From the NCBI GenBank assembly GCA_011773465.1, contig WVXO01000012.1, positions 2,368 through 66,367 of the forward strand: 64,000 nucleotides of DNA. The letters are read 5' to 3'. A program made the position numbers and the translations under genes. Shown piece by piece: positions 38,223 through 47,891 of the stretch. The notes under the pieces are model-generated. The model ran no database searches. It was not told the DNA's origin and saw only the letters and a list, made by a program, of their open reading frames with translations. Every line of letters starts with the position of its first letter. The first letter of the stretch is position 1. Source of the stretch: Candidatus Aminicenantota bacterium. GTDB taxonomy: Bacteria; Acidobacteriota; Aminicenantia; Aminicenantales; Aminicenantaceae.

Positions 38223-38356
38223 GATAGTGGTTCTTTTTTGCGGGCTGGAGAGAACCCCCGCCTTTTGGTTCCCATCATCAACCCCCCTTTTGCTGACAAC
38301 AGCCCGCACTCCTTCTCTATAAAAATAGTATGGCTGACTTGCGAAACGAAATTTTT

Positions 38357-39601
38357 CTATTTAAGGCAATATATCAAAAGCAAGATTTGTTTCATCGCCA
38401 AAAAGAGGCCGTCTATTTCAGCCTCCTCCCTAAGAGTGTGCTTAAACCGGCCGTAAGTTCTCCCTAAATTCACAGAGAGGATGCCTCTTTCTATGCCCGC
38501 GTTGGCCTCTGTGGAACCCAGAGGATCCACTTCTATTTCTTTAACCTCGAGAAATTTAAGAATATCGAAAACCGTCCTCACTAAAAAAGAATCCCCTGCT
38601 CCAGGAATTTGATAGGCTTTTGAACGTTCATTAAGGTTCATTTTCAACTCAACTCCCACATCAGCGGCAACATCCTGGCAGATCTTTTTAATTTTACGTT
38701 GGGCTTTCTTAAGCTCTTCCTGGTCGGCCGAACGAAGGTCTACAGTAAAATAAGACTCCTGAGAAACAGCATTCCTGACTTTTCCTCCTCCAATCATGCC
38801 AACATTAATAATAGTCCATTTTTCCGGAGGCTTTGAGCGAAGCTCAATCTCACAGATCCGCTCTATGGCCTTGGCTACGGCCAAATTCGGATTGGGCACA
38901 CCACGACTCTGCATTGTATGGGCCCCAGGACCGCGGAAAGTAATCCTTCCTCCCCCAAATCCTAAAGCACCATAATGAACTTTTCCCAAGTCCCCATCAA
39001 GGGCGATGACTAAATCAAACTTCTCTTTCGTAGAATCCAGGAAAGCCTCCATTCCGACAAACCCGACTTCCTCTCCTACGCTTCCCATGAAATAATAGGT
39101 ATTCTTAGGCTTGAACCCCGCCTGCTTTAAAGCCCGTATTGACCAGAGAAGGTTTACCAAATTGGCTGTATCATCCCCTATGCCAGGAGCCTTAAGAAGA
39201 TTTCCCTCTCTTTTGACTTTGATCTCCCATACTCCCTGGAAGACAGTGTCCATGTGGGCGGAAATGATGATCTTCTTTCCCCGACCAGTTCCTTTCCAGA
39301 TGCCGATAACATTGCCAGAAGTATCGATAAATACTTCATCCAGGCCAGAAGCTTCGAATTGTTTTTTTAGGTACTCGGCTCTCTTCTCCTCATGTCCGGA
39401 AGGCGCAGGAATTTCTGTTAGATAAATCCATTCTTGGATGATCTTTTCTCGATTCTGCGCGATAAAAGAAAACACCTCCCGAACCAAAGGGGAGTTGACC
39501 ATCTCGCGTTTAAAGAGGGACTCCTCGCCCTTAAGGCTGGCTAAAGAAACAGTTGAGAAAACGATTATACCAAGCAAGCCAAATTTAAAATATTTTTTCA
39601 T
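38357..39601 (-). CDS. M20/M25/M40-type metallopeptidase, exported
   Basis: YLTEIPAPSGHEEKRAEYLKKQF; IISAHMDTVFQG; PGIGDDTANLVNLL; GSVGEEVGFVGMEA. Confidence 0.88.
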   Translation of the reverse strand: MKKYFKFGLLGIIVFSTVSLASLKGEESLFKREMVNSPLVREVFSFIAQNREKIIQEWIYLTEIPAPSGHEEKRAEYLKKQFEASGLDEVFIDTSGNVIGIWKGTGRGKKIIISAHMDTVFQGVWEIKVKREGNLLKAPGIGDDTANLVNLLWSIRALKQAGFKPKNTYYFMGSVGEEVGFVGMEAFLDSTKEKFDLVIALDGDLGKVHYGALGFGGGRITFRGPGAHTMQSRGVPNPNLAVAKAIERICEIELRSKPPEKWTIINVGMIGGGKVRNAVSQESYFTVDLRSADQEELKKAQRKIKKICQDVAADVGVELKMNLNERSKAYQIPGAGDSFLVRTVFDILKFLEVKEIEVDPLGSTEANAGIERGILSVNLGRTYGRFKHTLREEAEIDGLFLAMKQILLLIYCLK

Positions 39602-39648
39602 TATTTCTGCTCTTCTCATTATTTTTTCCTTAATTTCTTTAGCAAAGT

Positions 39649-41142
39649 TTATTCGCTGTAGTATTTGATGACCCGAACAACTGCTTGCTCACAGACCTTA
39701 CAAAAAGGCTTCTTTCCTTTGGTGAACATCAGGCAGTCGAGCATAGGCCGATAGAGGCCTTTGGCTGAATAGCCTGCACCCTCAAAAACGCCAACCTTTT
39801 CTTTAAACCTGCTTTTTGAAAGATAGTCATCCACTTTTTGGGCATGTTCTTTGGAAAGCCGTTCAGACTCTTGTTCAACCTTCTCTACTTCAGCTTGGGG
39901 AGCCTTCTCTCTTTTCATCGTCGCAATCTTTTCGTTTATTTCACGGCGTATCTTCTGGTAAGCCATATCCATCTTGTCAAAACCTTCCTTTTCCCAAGGG
40001 GTTGGAATTTCAATATGAGGAGTCAGCAAATCTTTCCATTTAAGGTTCTCGGAATCAAGCAGAGCGGTGATATTAGGCTCTACGGGCTCCACTCCTCTTG
40101 GATAAAATTCATTATAAGCTACGGACGATGTGTAATATTCGTCCGCGAGACCGGCAAAGGAATGGCCAAACTCGTGCAGGAAGAGATACTCATACCACTG
40201 ATTGTCTACCGTAAAAGTGCAGTACAGATTGTAGATTCCTCCACCTCCATAGCGTTTATGATTGATCATGATAAACAGGGTGTCGTAGGGAACATGGGCT
40301 GCTATATCGCGAAGGGATCTGTTGTCTTCTGTCAGTAGATAACGTTCTGAGCCCAGAGAGTTAAAGGTAGCATTGAGCGCAGTATTTTTGAAGATTCCAG
40401 GTCTAGGTTCATCACAACCGCTTTCCTCTGAAGGTTTAAACACGCCATAGATATTGAAACTGTCTTTGTAAGTTATGTAAGGTTCATGGTTAAAAAAAAT
40501 CTCGGTAAACCGCTTTAAATCTGCCTCAACCTTTTCTTCTTCTTTAGAGGTATACCCTTCGGCGATGAAGGCTATATCTACTTTCTCATGAGGACTTCCA
40601 CTTTTCAGGATTTCAAAGACTTTGACTTTTTTGTCCAAATTTTCTTTTATGATGCTTACCGAAAAAGGATCGATCCCCTGGCTGAAAAGAACGTGAAGAT
40701 TATTCTCTCGATCCCTCACTTCCAGGGTAAACTTGATGTTTTTCTTTGGATAAGGAATGAGAATTGTCTCGTGATAAGCTCTTTTTATACCCTTTAGAGC
40801 CTGATTAGTTGTCTTGTACTCGCCGAAGTAGCTATCAAATCCTTTGGAATAAATAAGCTTTCCTGATGAAGAATCGTAAATTTTAGCGTGGTAGCGGCCA
40901 TTATCGAATTTATCAATAAGGTTGCGCTGGCTCCCTGCCCAGATACCCTGCTCGTAAACCTGATCGACTGTGATCCATTCTTCTTTAGCATCACCAATGT
41001 GAAAATAATCCAGGCGCATGGTTCTATCGACAAAATAATCATCAAATCTAAAAGATGCTTGAGTAGACAGGGCTCTTAAGAAAGAGAGAGTAATAATAAT
41101 AAAAGATACAACGGCACTAAAAAATATAATTTTACGTCTCAT
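39649..41142 (-). CDS. M64 family (IgA peptidase-type) metallopeptidase
   Basis: LFLHEFGHSFAGLADEYYTSSVAYNEFYPRGVEPVEPNIT; VDIAFIAEGYTSKEEEKVEADLKRF. Confidence 0.88.
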   Translation of the reverse strand: MRRKIIFFSAVVSFIIITLSFLRALSTQASFRFDDYFVDRTMRLDYFHIGDAKEEWITVDQVYEQGIWAGSQRNLIDKFDNGRYHAKIYDSSSGKLIYSKGFDSYFGEYKTTNQALKGIKRAYHETILIPYPKKNIKFTLEVRDRENNLHVLFSQGIDPFSVSIIKENLDKKVKVFEILKSGSPHEKVDIAFIAEGYTSKEEEKVEADLKRFTEIFFNHEPYITYKDSFNIYGVFKPSEESGCDEPRPGIFKNTALNATFNSLGSERYLLTEDNRSLRDIAAHVPYDTLFIMINHKRYGGGGIYNLYCTFTVDNQWYEYLFLHEFGHSFAGLADEYYTSSVAYNEFYPRGVEPVEPNITALLDSENLKWKDLLTPHIEIPTPWEKEGFDKMDMAYQKIRREINEKIATMKREKAPQAEVEKVEQESERLSKEHAQKVDDYLSKSRFKEKVGVFEGAGYSAKGLYRPMLDCLMFTKGKKPFCKVCEQAVVRVIKYYSE

Positions 41143-42059
41143 GATTCCTCCTCTGACCTTGGTCTGTTTAAAATAGCTATCCCGCCCACCACTTCTTTAA
41201 TGATTTTTACTGCAGCTGCGGCTGTGATTCCTGATTTATCTCGATCAGGATAAACCTCTACTACATCCAATCCCACAATTCGAGCATCTAAAGCATGAAG
41301 GATGTCTAAGGCCTGACGCGTAGAAAGGCCCCCTGCCTCGTGGTGGGCGACTCCGGGGGCAAAAGCAGGGTCAAGGGCATCCATATCAAAAGATATATAT
41401 AGGGGATTTGAAAACTCCAAAGAAAGCGAGCCTTTAATATCTTTCATCTCAATCATCCTAACTCCATGTTCTGATGCTTTTGTTCTCTGCTGACCAGTAG
41501 CAGCTCTTATCCCTACCTGAACAAGATTTTGAGCCAGGCCCTCTTCCATGATTCTGGCAAATGGGCAGGCATGGGAATAACGGTCTCCGCGCATCTCTTC
41601 GTATAAATCCGGATGGGCATCGAAATGGAGGATATCCAAGGGCTCAAACTTTCTGGCAAAGGCTCTCACAACAGGATAGCTGATAGAATGGTCTCCGCCC
41701 AATACAACAGGTACTGCATTCTTTTCTAGTATCTTAAGGACGTTTTCTTCTATTCGGGAGAACGCATCGAAAAAATCTCCTGAAGCATCCATATCCCCCA
41801 GGTCCGTCAAAATTATCTCTTCATCTAAATTAGCACCTAGTTCAGTCCACGGATTGATGGCTCTCCCGGTGGATGCGGCCCTGATGGCCTGAGGTCCTTT
41901 GGAAGCTCCCCTTAAGTAACAGGACTTCTCATCAAAGGGAATTCCGATAATAGCGATATCGTAGTCTTCGGTTTGCTTTACTGCCCCTCCAAAATCAGTC
42001 ATTTCTGTTCTCCAGATGTGGCATATTAAAGATCCATCTCTAAAAAAAGAAGAAAGCAA
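41139..42059 (-). CDS. speB: Agmatinase/ureohydrolase family
   Basis: VVLGGDHSISYPV; LHFDAHPDLY; SFDMDALDPAFAPGVAHHEAGGLS. Confidence 0.88.
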   Translation of the reverse strand: MLSSFFRDGSLICHIWRTEMTDFGGAVKQTEDYDIAIIGIPFDEKSCYLRGASKGPQAIRAASTGRAINPWTELGANLDEEIILTDLGDMDASGDFFDAFSRIEENVLKILEKNAVPVVLGGDHSISYPVVRAFARKFEPLDILHFDAHPDLYEEMRGDRYSHACPFARIMEEGLAQNLVQVGIRAATGQQRTKASEHGVRMIEMKDIKGSLSLEFSNPLYISFDMDALDPAFAPGVAHHEAGGLSTRQALDILHALDARIVGLDVVEVYPDRDKSGITAAAAVKIIKEVVGGIAILNRPRSEEES

Positions 42060-42078
42060 AAAAGATTATACAGTGAAT

Positions 42079-42239
42079 GCGGTCAGACTTGCAAAACTTG
42101 AGTTTTTTGCGGGATAAAATAAAATCATACAAACTGAGGCCGTCAAATAAGAAACAGATAAAAACTTAACTCTTAAAGACCTGACCGACCAGGGAAAACA
42201 GGGTACAATAGAAAGCTCAAGTTTTGCAAGCATGATCCC
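42079..42239. mobile_element. MITE-like element, 161 bp, copy 1
   Basis: Terminal inverted repeats gcggtcagacttgcaaaacttgag / ctcaagttttgcaagcatgatccc; same length and largely alignable to 44401-44561. Confidence 0.75.
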
Positions 42240-42282
42240 AAATTTTTAATTCAATAATTCAAGTTTTCAAAGTCTGAGCCCT

Positions 42283-43410
42283 GTGTTACAATCGCTCTTT
42301 GGCAAAAGGCTTGAAATGTTCACTAGAAGAACTGCTAAAAAGTTCAGCAAGATTTATAAAGAGGCAAAGAAACCAGAAAATCGTTTCCACTTTGATCTTG
42401 AGAAAGACTGCCTGGTCCTTTTTTCTGACCATCACAAAGGCGATGGAAGTGCAGCGGATGACTTCAAGAAAAACGCTCTCCTTTATGAATCAGCTCTTTC
42501 TTTCTACAAAGAAAACGGATTCAAGCTTATCGTTCTCGGAGATAACGAAGAACTCTGGGAGTGCAGCTATGATCAGATTCTGGCGATACACAGACAAATA
42601 ATCGAGAAAGAAATCGAGATCGCTCTAGTCTCCCCGAATCAAAAGAAGATAAGAATATGGGGAAATCATGACAAAGAGGTATCTCTGTGGAGGTTCAGAA
42701 GGTTTTTAAAAGCTCTGGGTGAAAAGATCCTGAATAAAGTTGATCATAGAAAAGGTCTCTGTCTTGGTGAAGATATTTTTCTGATCCATGGTCACCAGGG
42801 GAGATTTTTTGAGGACAAAGCCTGGAGGGTGAGCCGCTGGGCTGTCCAATTTGTTTGGAAAACAATGCAAAAAATCTTTAAAATCGGAATTGACGGCCCC
42901 GCAGAAAATTATGAGATCAGGGACGACTTGGAGTTTCAATACTATGAGTGGGCCAAGAAAAATAAGGTGATGTTAGTCTGCGGTCACACTCATCGAGCAA
43001 TTTTCGCTTCCTTGACTCATTTTGACCGCCTTCAAATAGAAATTCGCCACTTGGAAAAACTCTTAAAGGAAACGCCCACAGAAGGGCGGGAGAAACTAGA
43101 GAAAGAAATAAATAGGAAAAAAGCAGAGAGAGAAAAAATACTGAGGAAAAGATCGGGAATAATGCCTAAATCCTTTGCTAAACATCCTGGGTGGCCCATT
43201 CCTTGTTATTTTAATGCCGGCTGTTGTGGCTACACGAACGGGATAACCTGTCTTGAAATAGAGAGACAAACGATTCGTCTTATCAAATGGCAGCGTGACA
43301 GCGGCGAGAGAATCGTCTTGGCTGAAGAAAACATTCAACTCCTTCTCAAATACATCAAAGAAAGTCGCTCTGTGGATGAATCCCTGGAGCCAAAATTGAA
43401 AGACTACTGA
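42283..43410 (+). CDS. Metallophosphoesterase
   Basis: LVLFSDHHKGDGSAADDF; LIVLGDNEELWE; RIWGNHDKEV; FLIHGHQG; LVCGHTHRA; alternative ATG at 42316. Confidence 0.88.
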   Translation: MLQSLFGKRLEMFTRRTAKKFSKIYKEAKKPENRFHFDLEKDCLVLFSDHHKGDGSAADDFKKNALLYESALSFYKENGFKLIVLGDNEELWECSYDQILAIHRQIIEKEIEIALVSPNQKKIRIWGNHDKEVSLWRFRRFLKALGEKILNKVDHRKGLCLGEDIFLIHGHQGRFFEDKAWRVSRWAVQFVWKTMQKIFKIGIDGPAENYEIRDDLEFQYYEWAKKNKVMLVCGHTHRAIFASLTHFDRLQIEIRHLEKLLKETPTEGREKLEKEINRKKAEREKILRKRSGIMPKSFAKHPGWPIPCYFNAGCCGYTNGITCLEIERQTIRLIKWQRDSGERIVLAEENIQLLLKYIKESRSVDESLEPKLKDY

Positions 43411-43420
43411 TGTCGTGAAA

Positions 43421-43688
43421 GGGATCAAACTTGTAAAACTTGAATAATTTCTTTCTTTTTTATAAACAAATGGCATTAGAATTCTAACGTGTGTAGACCA
43501 ACGGATCCATGCCTTCAAGACTCGAATTTCTTGCCTTTTCTTGTGCTAGACCAAGGGGATCAGACCTTTAAAATTTATGTTTATCACTTTATCTTGAAGG
43601 CCCGATTTTTTATTATATTGAAAAGCTCATGTTTTAAAGGTCGGATCACAAAGATTTAAAATAACTCAAGTTTTGCAAGTCTGACCCC
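43421..43688. mobile_element. MITE-like element, compound copy with a second inverted-repeat element inside (43557-43648)
   Basis: Outer arms gggatcaaacttgtaaaacttgaa / ctcaagttttgcaagtctgacccc; inner arms gggatcagacctttaaaa / ttttaaaggtcggatc. Confidence 0.65.
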
Positions 43689-43832
43689 CTGACTTTGTTT
43701 TTGTTTGAAAAATAATTATAATTCGAAAAAGATAAAAGTTTCAGGAGAATCCGAAAAAAGGATTTCAAATAAGTAAAAGGTTTACTGCTTAGCTCAAAAC
43801 TTAAGCGGACATCAAGCGTGTCATCCTAGGAG

Positions 43833-44399
43833 GTGGCTATGAAAAAAATAACAACTCAAATCGAAAAATTTCAGCATTTTTATCCTTATACTGTGGCCAT
43901 TGTGGGCGCTCAATCAGAAAATCAAATCAATTACATGGCCTGTGCCTGGCATACCGCCCTTTCCTTTGATCCACCGCTCTTCGGTGTTCTTGTCGCCAAA
44001 AAGAGACTTACGCATCAAGTTATCTATGAGGCAAGAGAATTCACCGTGAACTTTATCAGCTCAGAACGGGTAAAACTCTCTGCTCAGATGGGAAGAAAAT
44101 CAGGTCATGATATGGACAAGATCAAAGAGTTTAAGGTTAAACTTTCGCCCGCAAAAATTATCCAAACCCCTGTCTTCGATGAAGCTTATGTCTCTTTCGA
44201 ATGTAAAGTGGCAGATATCAGAGCTTACGGAGACCACGATCTTTTCGTAGGTGAAGTCTTAGCAATCCATGAAGAAGAGAAAAGCTTCAACTCAGAAGGG
44301 ATTCTCAATACCGGAAAAATTCATCCTCTTCTTTATCTTGGAAACGACTTTTACATCACCATCAACCCTGATACTCTCAAGCATGTCATTCCCGATTAG
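43833..44399 (+). CDS. Flavin reductase family protein
   Basis: YTVAIVGAQSENQINYMACAWHTALSFDPPLFGVLVAKKRLTHQVIYEAREFTVNFIS. Confidence 0.88.
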   Translation: MAMKKITTQIEKFQHFYPYTVAIVGAQSENQINYMACAWHTALSFDPPLFGVLVAKKRLTHQVIYEAREFTVNFISSERVKLSAQMGRKSGHDMDKIKEFKVKLSPAKIIQTPVFDEAYVSFECKVADIRAYGDHDLFVGEVLAIHEEEKSFNSEGILNTGKIHPLLYLGNDFYITINPDTLKHVIPD

Positions 44400-44400
44400 C

Positions 44401-44561
44401 GGGATCAGACTTGCAAAACTTGAGTTTTTTGTAGGATAAAATGAAATCATATAAACTAAGGGCGTTAATTAAAAAGCAGAAAAAAACTCAACCTTAAAAG
44501 GCCTGATCCCTCAGGAAAAACAGGCAAAAATAAATAACTCAAGTTTTGCAAGTCTGACCCC
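44401..44561. mobile_element. MITE-like element, 161 bp, copy 2
   Basis: gggatcagacttgcaaaacttgag ... ctcaagttttgcaagtctgacccc, near-perfect terminal inverted repeats. Confidence 0.8.
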
Positions 44562-44574
44562 AATGGAGGTTTAA

Positions 44575-46941
44575 ATGAGGCATATGAAAAAAAAGCATTT
44601 TCTTTCCCTTATCTTTGTACTGATCATTATTTTTGGGATTATTCATGCCCAGGGAGAAAGCACAAAGGCTTCAAAGTTCGAACTGACGATTGACACCATA
44701 ATGAAGGGTACTGAGCTTGTCGGCACCGCGCCCTCAAACGTTATGTGGTCAGTGGAGGGGGCAAAGCTTTATTTCCGCTGGCAAAAACCTGGAGAGGAAA
44801 AGTCTGAATTTTATTCGATTACAAAGTCGAATCTATCCCCAAAAAAGACGACTATCGAAGACCTTCTTAAGCTTCCTCCCATTCCCTCTCGCCGTTCTTC
44901 CTACTCCCGCTACTTTCGTTCTGGACTCCGCGGGGTGGAGATAAAATTCGACAGGAAGAAAAAAAGAGCTCTTATTGTACGGGAAGGGGACATAAGTCTT
45001 CTGGATATTGCGGCAGGAAAAACCACCCAGCTTACGTTCACAGACGACCGGGAGTCAAACGCAAATTTCTCGTTTGACCAGAAAAAAATCTATTTTACCT
45101 ATCAAAATAACCTCTTCCTCCTCTCTCTTGAAAACAACAGCCTTCGCCAGATGACTTCTATCTCTAAAAAGACTCCTCCTCTGGGTAAAAAGCCAGATGA
45201 GGTCGAAGAATGGTACCGTGAACAGCAGCAAGAACTCTTTCAAGAATTCAAGAAAGGGCAAAAAAGAACGGATCAGAGGGAGACACTTCCCTCTTCTGGC
45301 AGAATAAAAAAAAGAAAGCCTTTTTTGCTGGGCCAAGATCAGAACCTTTATAATTTCGATCTTTCTCCCGATGAAAAATACGTTGTTTTTATGATTTCTG
45401 AAAGTCTATCTGCGGCTAAACGGACAATCGTCCCCAACTATGTCACCAGAACAGGATTCACCGAAACAATAAATTCCCACACAAAAGCTGCCCAATCATC
45501 GAGAGATTACAAAGCAGGAATCATGGATGCCTCCAATGGAGAAGTTAAATGGGTCGATTACAATCAAGAAGGAAAAAAAATTCTTCCATCAACTATATTC
45601 TGGTCTCCAGACGGGAAAAAATGTGCCCTGACCGCAAGTTCTGATGACAGGAAGGACGAGTGGCTTTTACTCCTAGATATAAGCAGCGGAAAAACATCCG
45701 TCATCGAATATATCCATGATGAGGCCTGGGTTGGCCCGTTGGGGTTGACAAACATCACCTGGTATCCGGATGGCCGTCGTATTTTTTATATCTCGGAGAA
45801 GGATGGCTATGCTCATCTTTATAGAGCTTCTCCTGACGGGAAACAGAAAAAACAACTTACCAAGGGCAAATTTGAGGTTTACAGAGCCCAGCTCTCCAAG
45901 GATGGTAAAAAATGGTATTTGCTATCTAATGAAGAACACCCGGGGGAGCGCCACTTGTACTCCATGAAAGCGGAAGGAGGCAAAAGGACGAAAATCACCT
46001 CTTTGAGAGGTCGCAACCAGGCCATTCTATCCCCAGATGAATCTTCTCTGGCCATTATTTATTCCTCTAGCAACAATCCTCCGGAACTCTATTTCCAGCC
46101 TAACAGGCCAGGAGCTGAGGCAACCCGGGTGACTCTATCCTCAACAGAAAAGTTTCGCTATTACGATTGGCATGAACCGGAAATCATAACATTTAAAGCT
46201 CGCGACGGAATCAATGTCTACGCCAGGCTCTACAGACCGAAAAACTGGCATGCTCAAAGTCCGGCTGTCATCTTTATCCATGGCGCCGGATATTTGCAGA
46301 ATGCCCATAGGGGTTGGAGCAGCTACTACCGGGAATACATGTTTCATAATTTATTGATGGACAAAGGCTATCTTGTCTTGGATGTTGATTACAGGGGGAG
46401 CGCTGGTTACGGCCGAGATTGTCGGACAGCCATCTACCGTCACATGGGAGGAAAAGACCTTGATGATATCGTCGACGCTGCTCAATTTCTGGTAAAAAAA
46501 TTGAATGTCAACCCGAATAGAATTGGAGTATATGGAGGGAGTTATGGAGGCTTTCTGACACTAATGGCTATGTTTAAAGCTCCTGATGTGTTCAAGGCAG
46601 GCGCTGCTTTACGACCTGTCACTGATTGGGCTCACTACCATCCAGGCTACACCGTAGATATTCTCAATCTCCCCCATGAAGACACCAAAGCTTATAAACA
46701 AAGCTCGCCCATCTATTTTGCAGAAGGACTCAAAGGTTCACTCCTCATCTGCCACGGTATGGTTGACACCAATGTCCATTTTCAGGATACAGTCAGATTG
46801 GTGCAACGTCTGATTGAACTAAGGAAGGAAGGCTGGGAAGTGGCTATTTATCCTGTGGAAGGGCACTCTTTTCATAACAGCTCCTCCTGGGCAGATGAAT
46901 ACAAGCGGATTTTCAAACTCTTCGAAGACAATTTGAAATAA
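44575..46941 (+). CDS. S9 family (prolyl oligopeptidase/DPP IV-like) peptidase
   Basis: Beta-propeller repeats; GVYGGSYGGFLTLMAMF (GxSxGG), GMVDTNVHFQDT, EGHSF catalytic triad motifs; signal peptide. Confidence 0.93.
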   Translation: MRHMKKKHFLSLIFVLIIIFGIIHAQGESTKASKFELTIDTIMKGTELVGTAPSNVMWSVEGAKLYFRWQKPGEEKSEFYSITKSNLSPKKTTIEDLLKLPPIPSRRSSYSRYFRSGLRGVEIKFDRKKKRALIVREGDISLLDIAAGKTTQLTFTDDRESNANFSFDQKKIYFTYQNNLFLLSLENNSLRQMTSISKKTPPLGKKPDEVEEWYREQQQELFQEFKKGQKRTDQRETLPSSGRIKKRKPFLLGQDQNLYNFDLSPDEKYVVFMISESLSAAKRTIVPNYVTRTGFTETINSHTKAAQSSRDYKAGIMDASNGEVKWVDYNQEGKKILPSTIFWSPDGKKCALTASSDDRKDEWLLLLDISSGKTSVIEYIHDEAWVGPLGLTNITWYPDGRRIFYISEKDGYAHLYRASPDGKQKKQLTKGKFEVYRAQLSKDGKKWYLLSNEEHPGERHLYSMKAEGGKRTKITSLRGRNQAILSPDESSLAIIYSSSNNPPELYFQPNRPGAEATRVTLSSTEKFRYYDWHEPEIITFKARDGINVYARLYRPKNWHAQSPAVIFIHGAGYLQNAHRGWSSYYREYMFHNLLMDKGYLVLDVDYRGSAGYGRDCRTAIYRHMGGKDLDDIVDAAQFLVKKLNVNPNRIGVYGGSYGGFLTLMAMFKAPDVFKAGAALRPVTDWAHYHPGYTVDILNLPHEDTKAYKQSSPIYFAEGLKGSLLICHGMVDTNVHFQDTVRLVQRLIELRKEGWEVAIYPVEGHSFHNSSSWADEYKRIFKLFEDNLK

Positions 46942-46973
46942 AAGGCAATTTCCGTATAATAGGGAAGAACTTC

Positions 46974-47891
46974 ATGGGCACGGTACTCAAGATAGAGAAC
47001 CTTCACAAATCCTTCAAGCTGGGCTTTCTTCTCAAAAAAAAGGAAATCCTTAGAGGCATATCTCTATCTGTAGAACAGGGTGAGGTCTTCGGCTATCTCG
47101 GTCCGAATGGAGCAGGAAAAACCACGACCATCAAGTGTATTCTCGGTCTTATCTTTCCCGAGAAAGGAAAAATAGAAATTTTCTCTCATCCCCACCTTTC
47201 CCCTAAGGCTAAAGAGAAAATTGGATTTCTCCCTGAAAATCCTTATTTTTACGATCATCTGACAGCCTCGGAGTTTCTCGATTACTACAGCCAGTTGTTC
47301 TTGCTAAAAAAAGGGGAAAAAGAAGAAAAAATAAAAAACCTGATTCGCCTTGTTAATCTAGAGGATTCCGCAGACCTTCAGCTTCGAAAGTTTTCTCGAG
47401 GGATGCTGCAAAGAATAGGCATGGCTCAGGCTCTTCTCAACGACCCCTCTCTCGCCTTCTTGGATGAACCTCTGGGAGGCCTTGATCCTCTGGGAAGAAA
47501 AGAGATGAGAGACATCATTGTCCGACTCAAAGATGAAGGAAAAACCGTTTTCCTTTCCTCCCATATCCTTCAGGATATTGAAATGATATGCGACCGGGTA
47601 GCAATAATCGTCAACGGAAAGATTATCAACCAAGGAGCTCTTCATGATCTGATATCAGAAAAAATCCTGTTTACAGAAGTCATTCTCTCAGGCGTAGAAG
47701 AAAAAGAGCTTGAAGGACTGGGAGAATATTTTTCTGGGCATGGGGACAGGACACTGCTTAAAGTCTTCAAGGAAGAAAATGTTGAGAAAGTCCTCCAGCA
47801 TGTCCAGTCCAAAAACGGAAAAGTTCACTCTCTTATCCCCAGGACTGAAACCCTTGAAGATCTTTTTGTGGAGATCGTGAAGCAGAGATGA
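46974..47891 (+). CDS. ABC transporter ATPase (PilH-like by context)
   Basis: GYLGPNGAGKTTTIKCILGLI; KFSRGMLQRIGMAQALLNDPSLAFLDEPLGGLDPLG. Confidence 0.92.
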   Translation: MGTVLKIENLHKSFKLGFLLKKKEILRGISLSVEQGEVFGYLGPNGAGKTTTIKCILGLIFPEKGKIEIFSHPHLSPKAKEKIGFLPENPYFYDHLTASEFLDYYSQLFLLKKGEKEEKIKNLIRLVNLEDSADLQLRKFSRGMLQRIGMAQALLNDPSLAFLDEPLGGLDPLGRKEMRDIIVRLKDEGKTVFLSSHILQDIEMICDRVAIIVNGKIINQGALHDLISEKILFTEVILSGVEEKELEGLGEYFSGHGDRTLLKVFKEENVEKVLQHVQSKNGKVHSLIPRTETLEDLFVEIVKQR

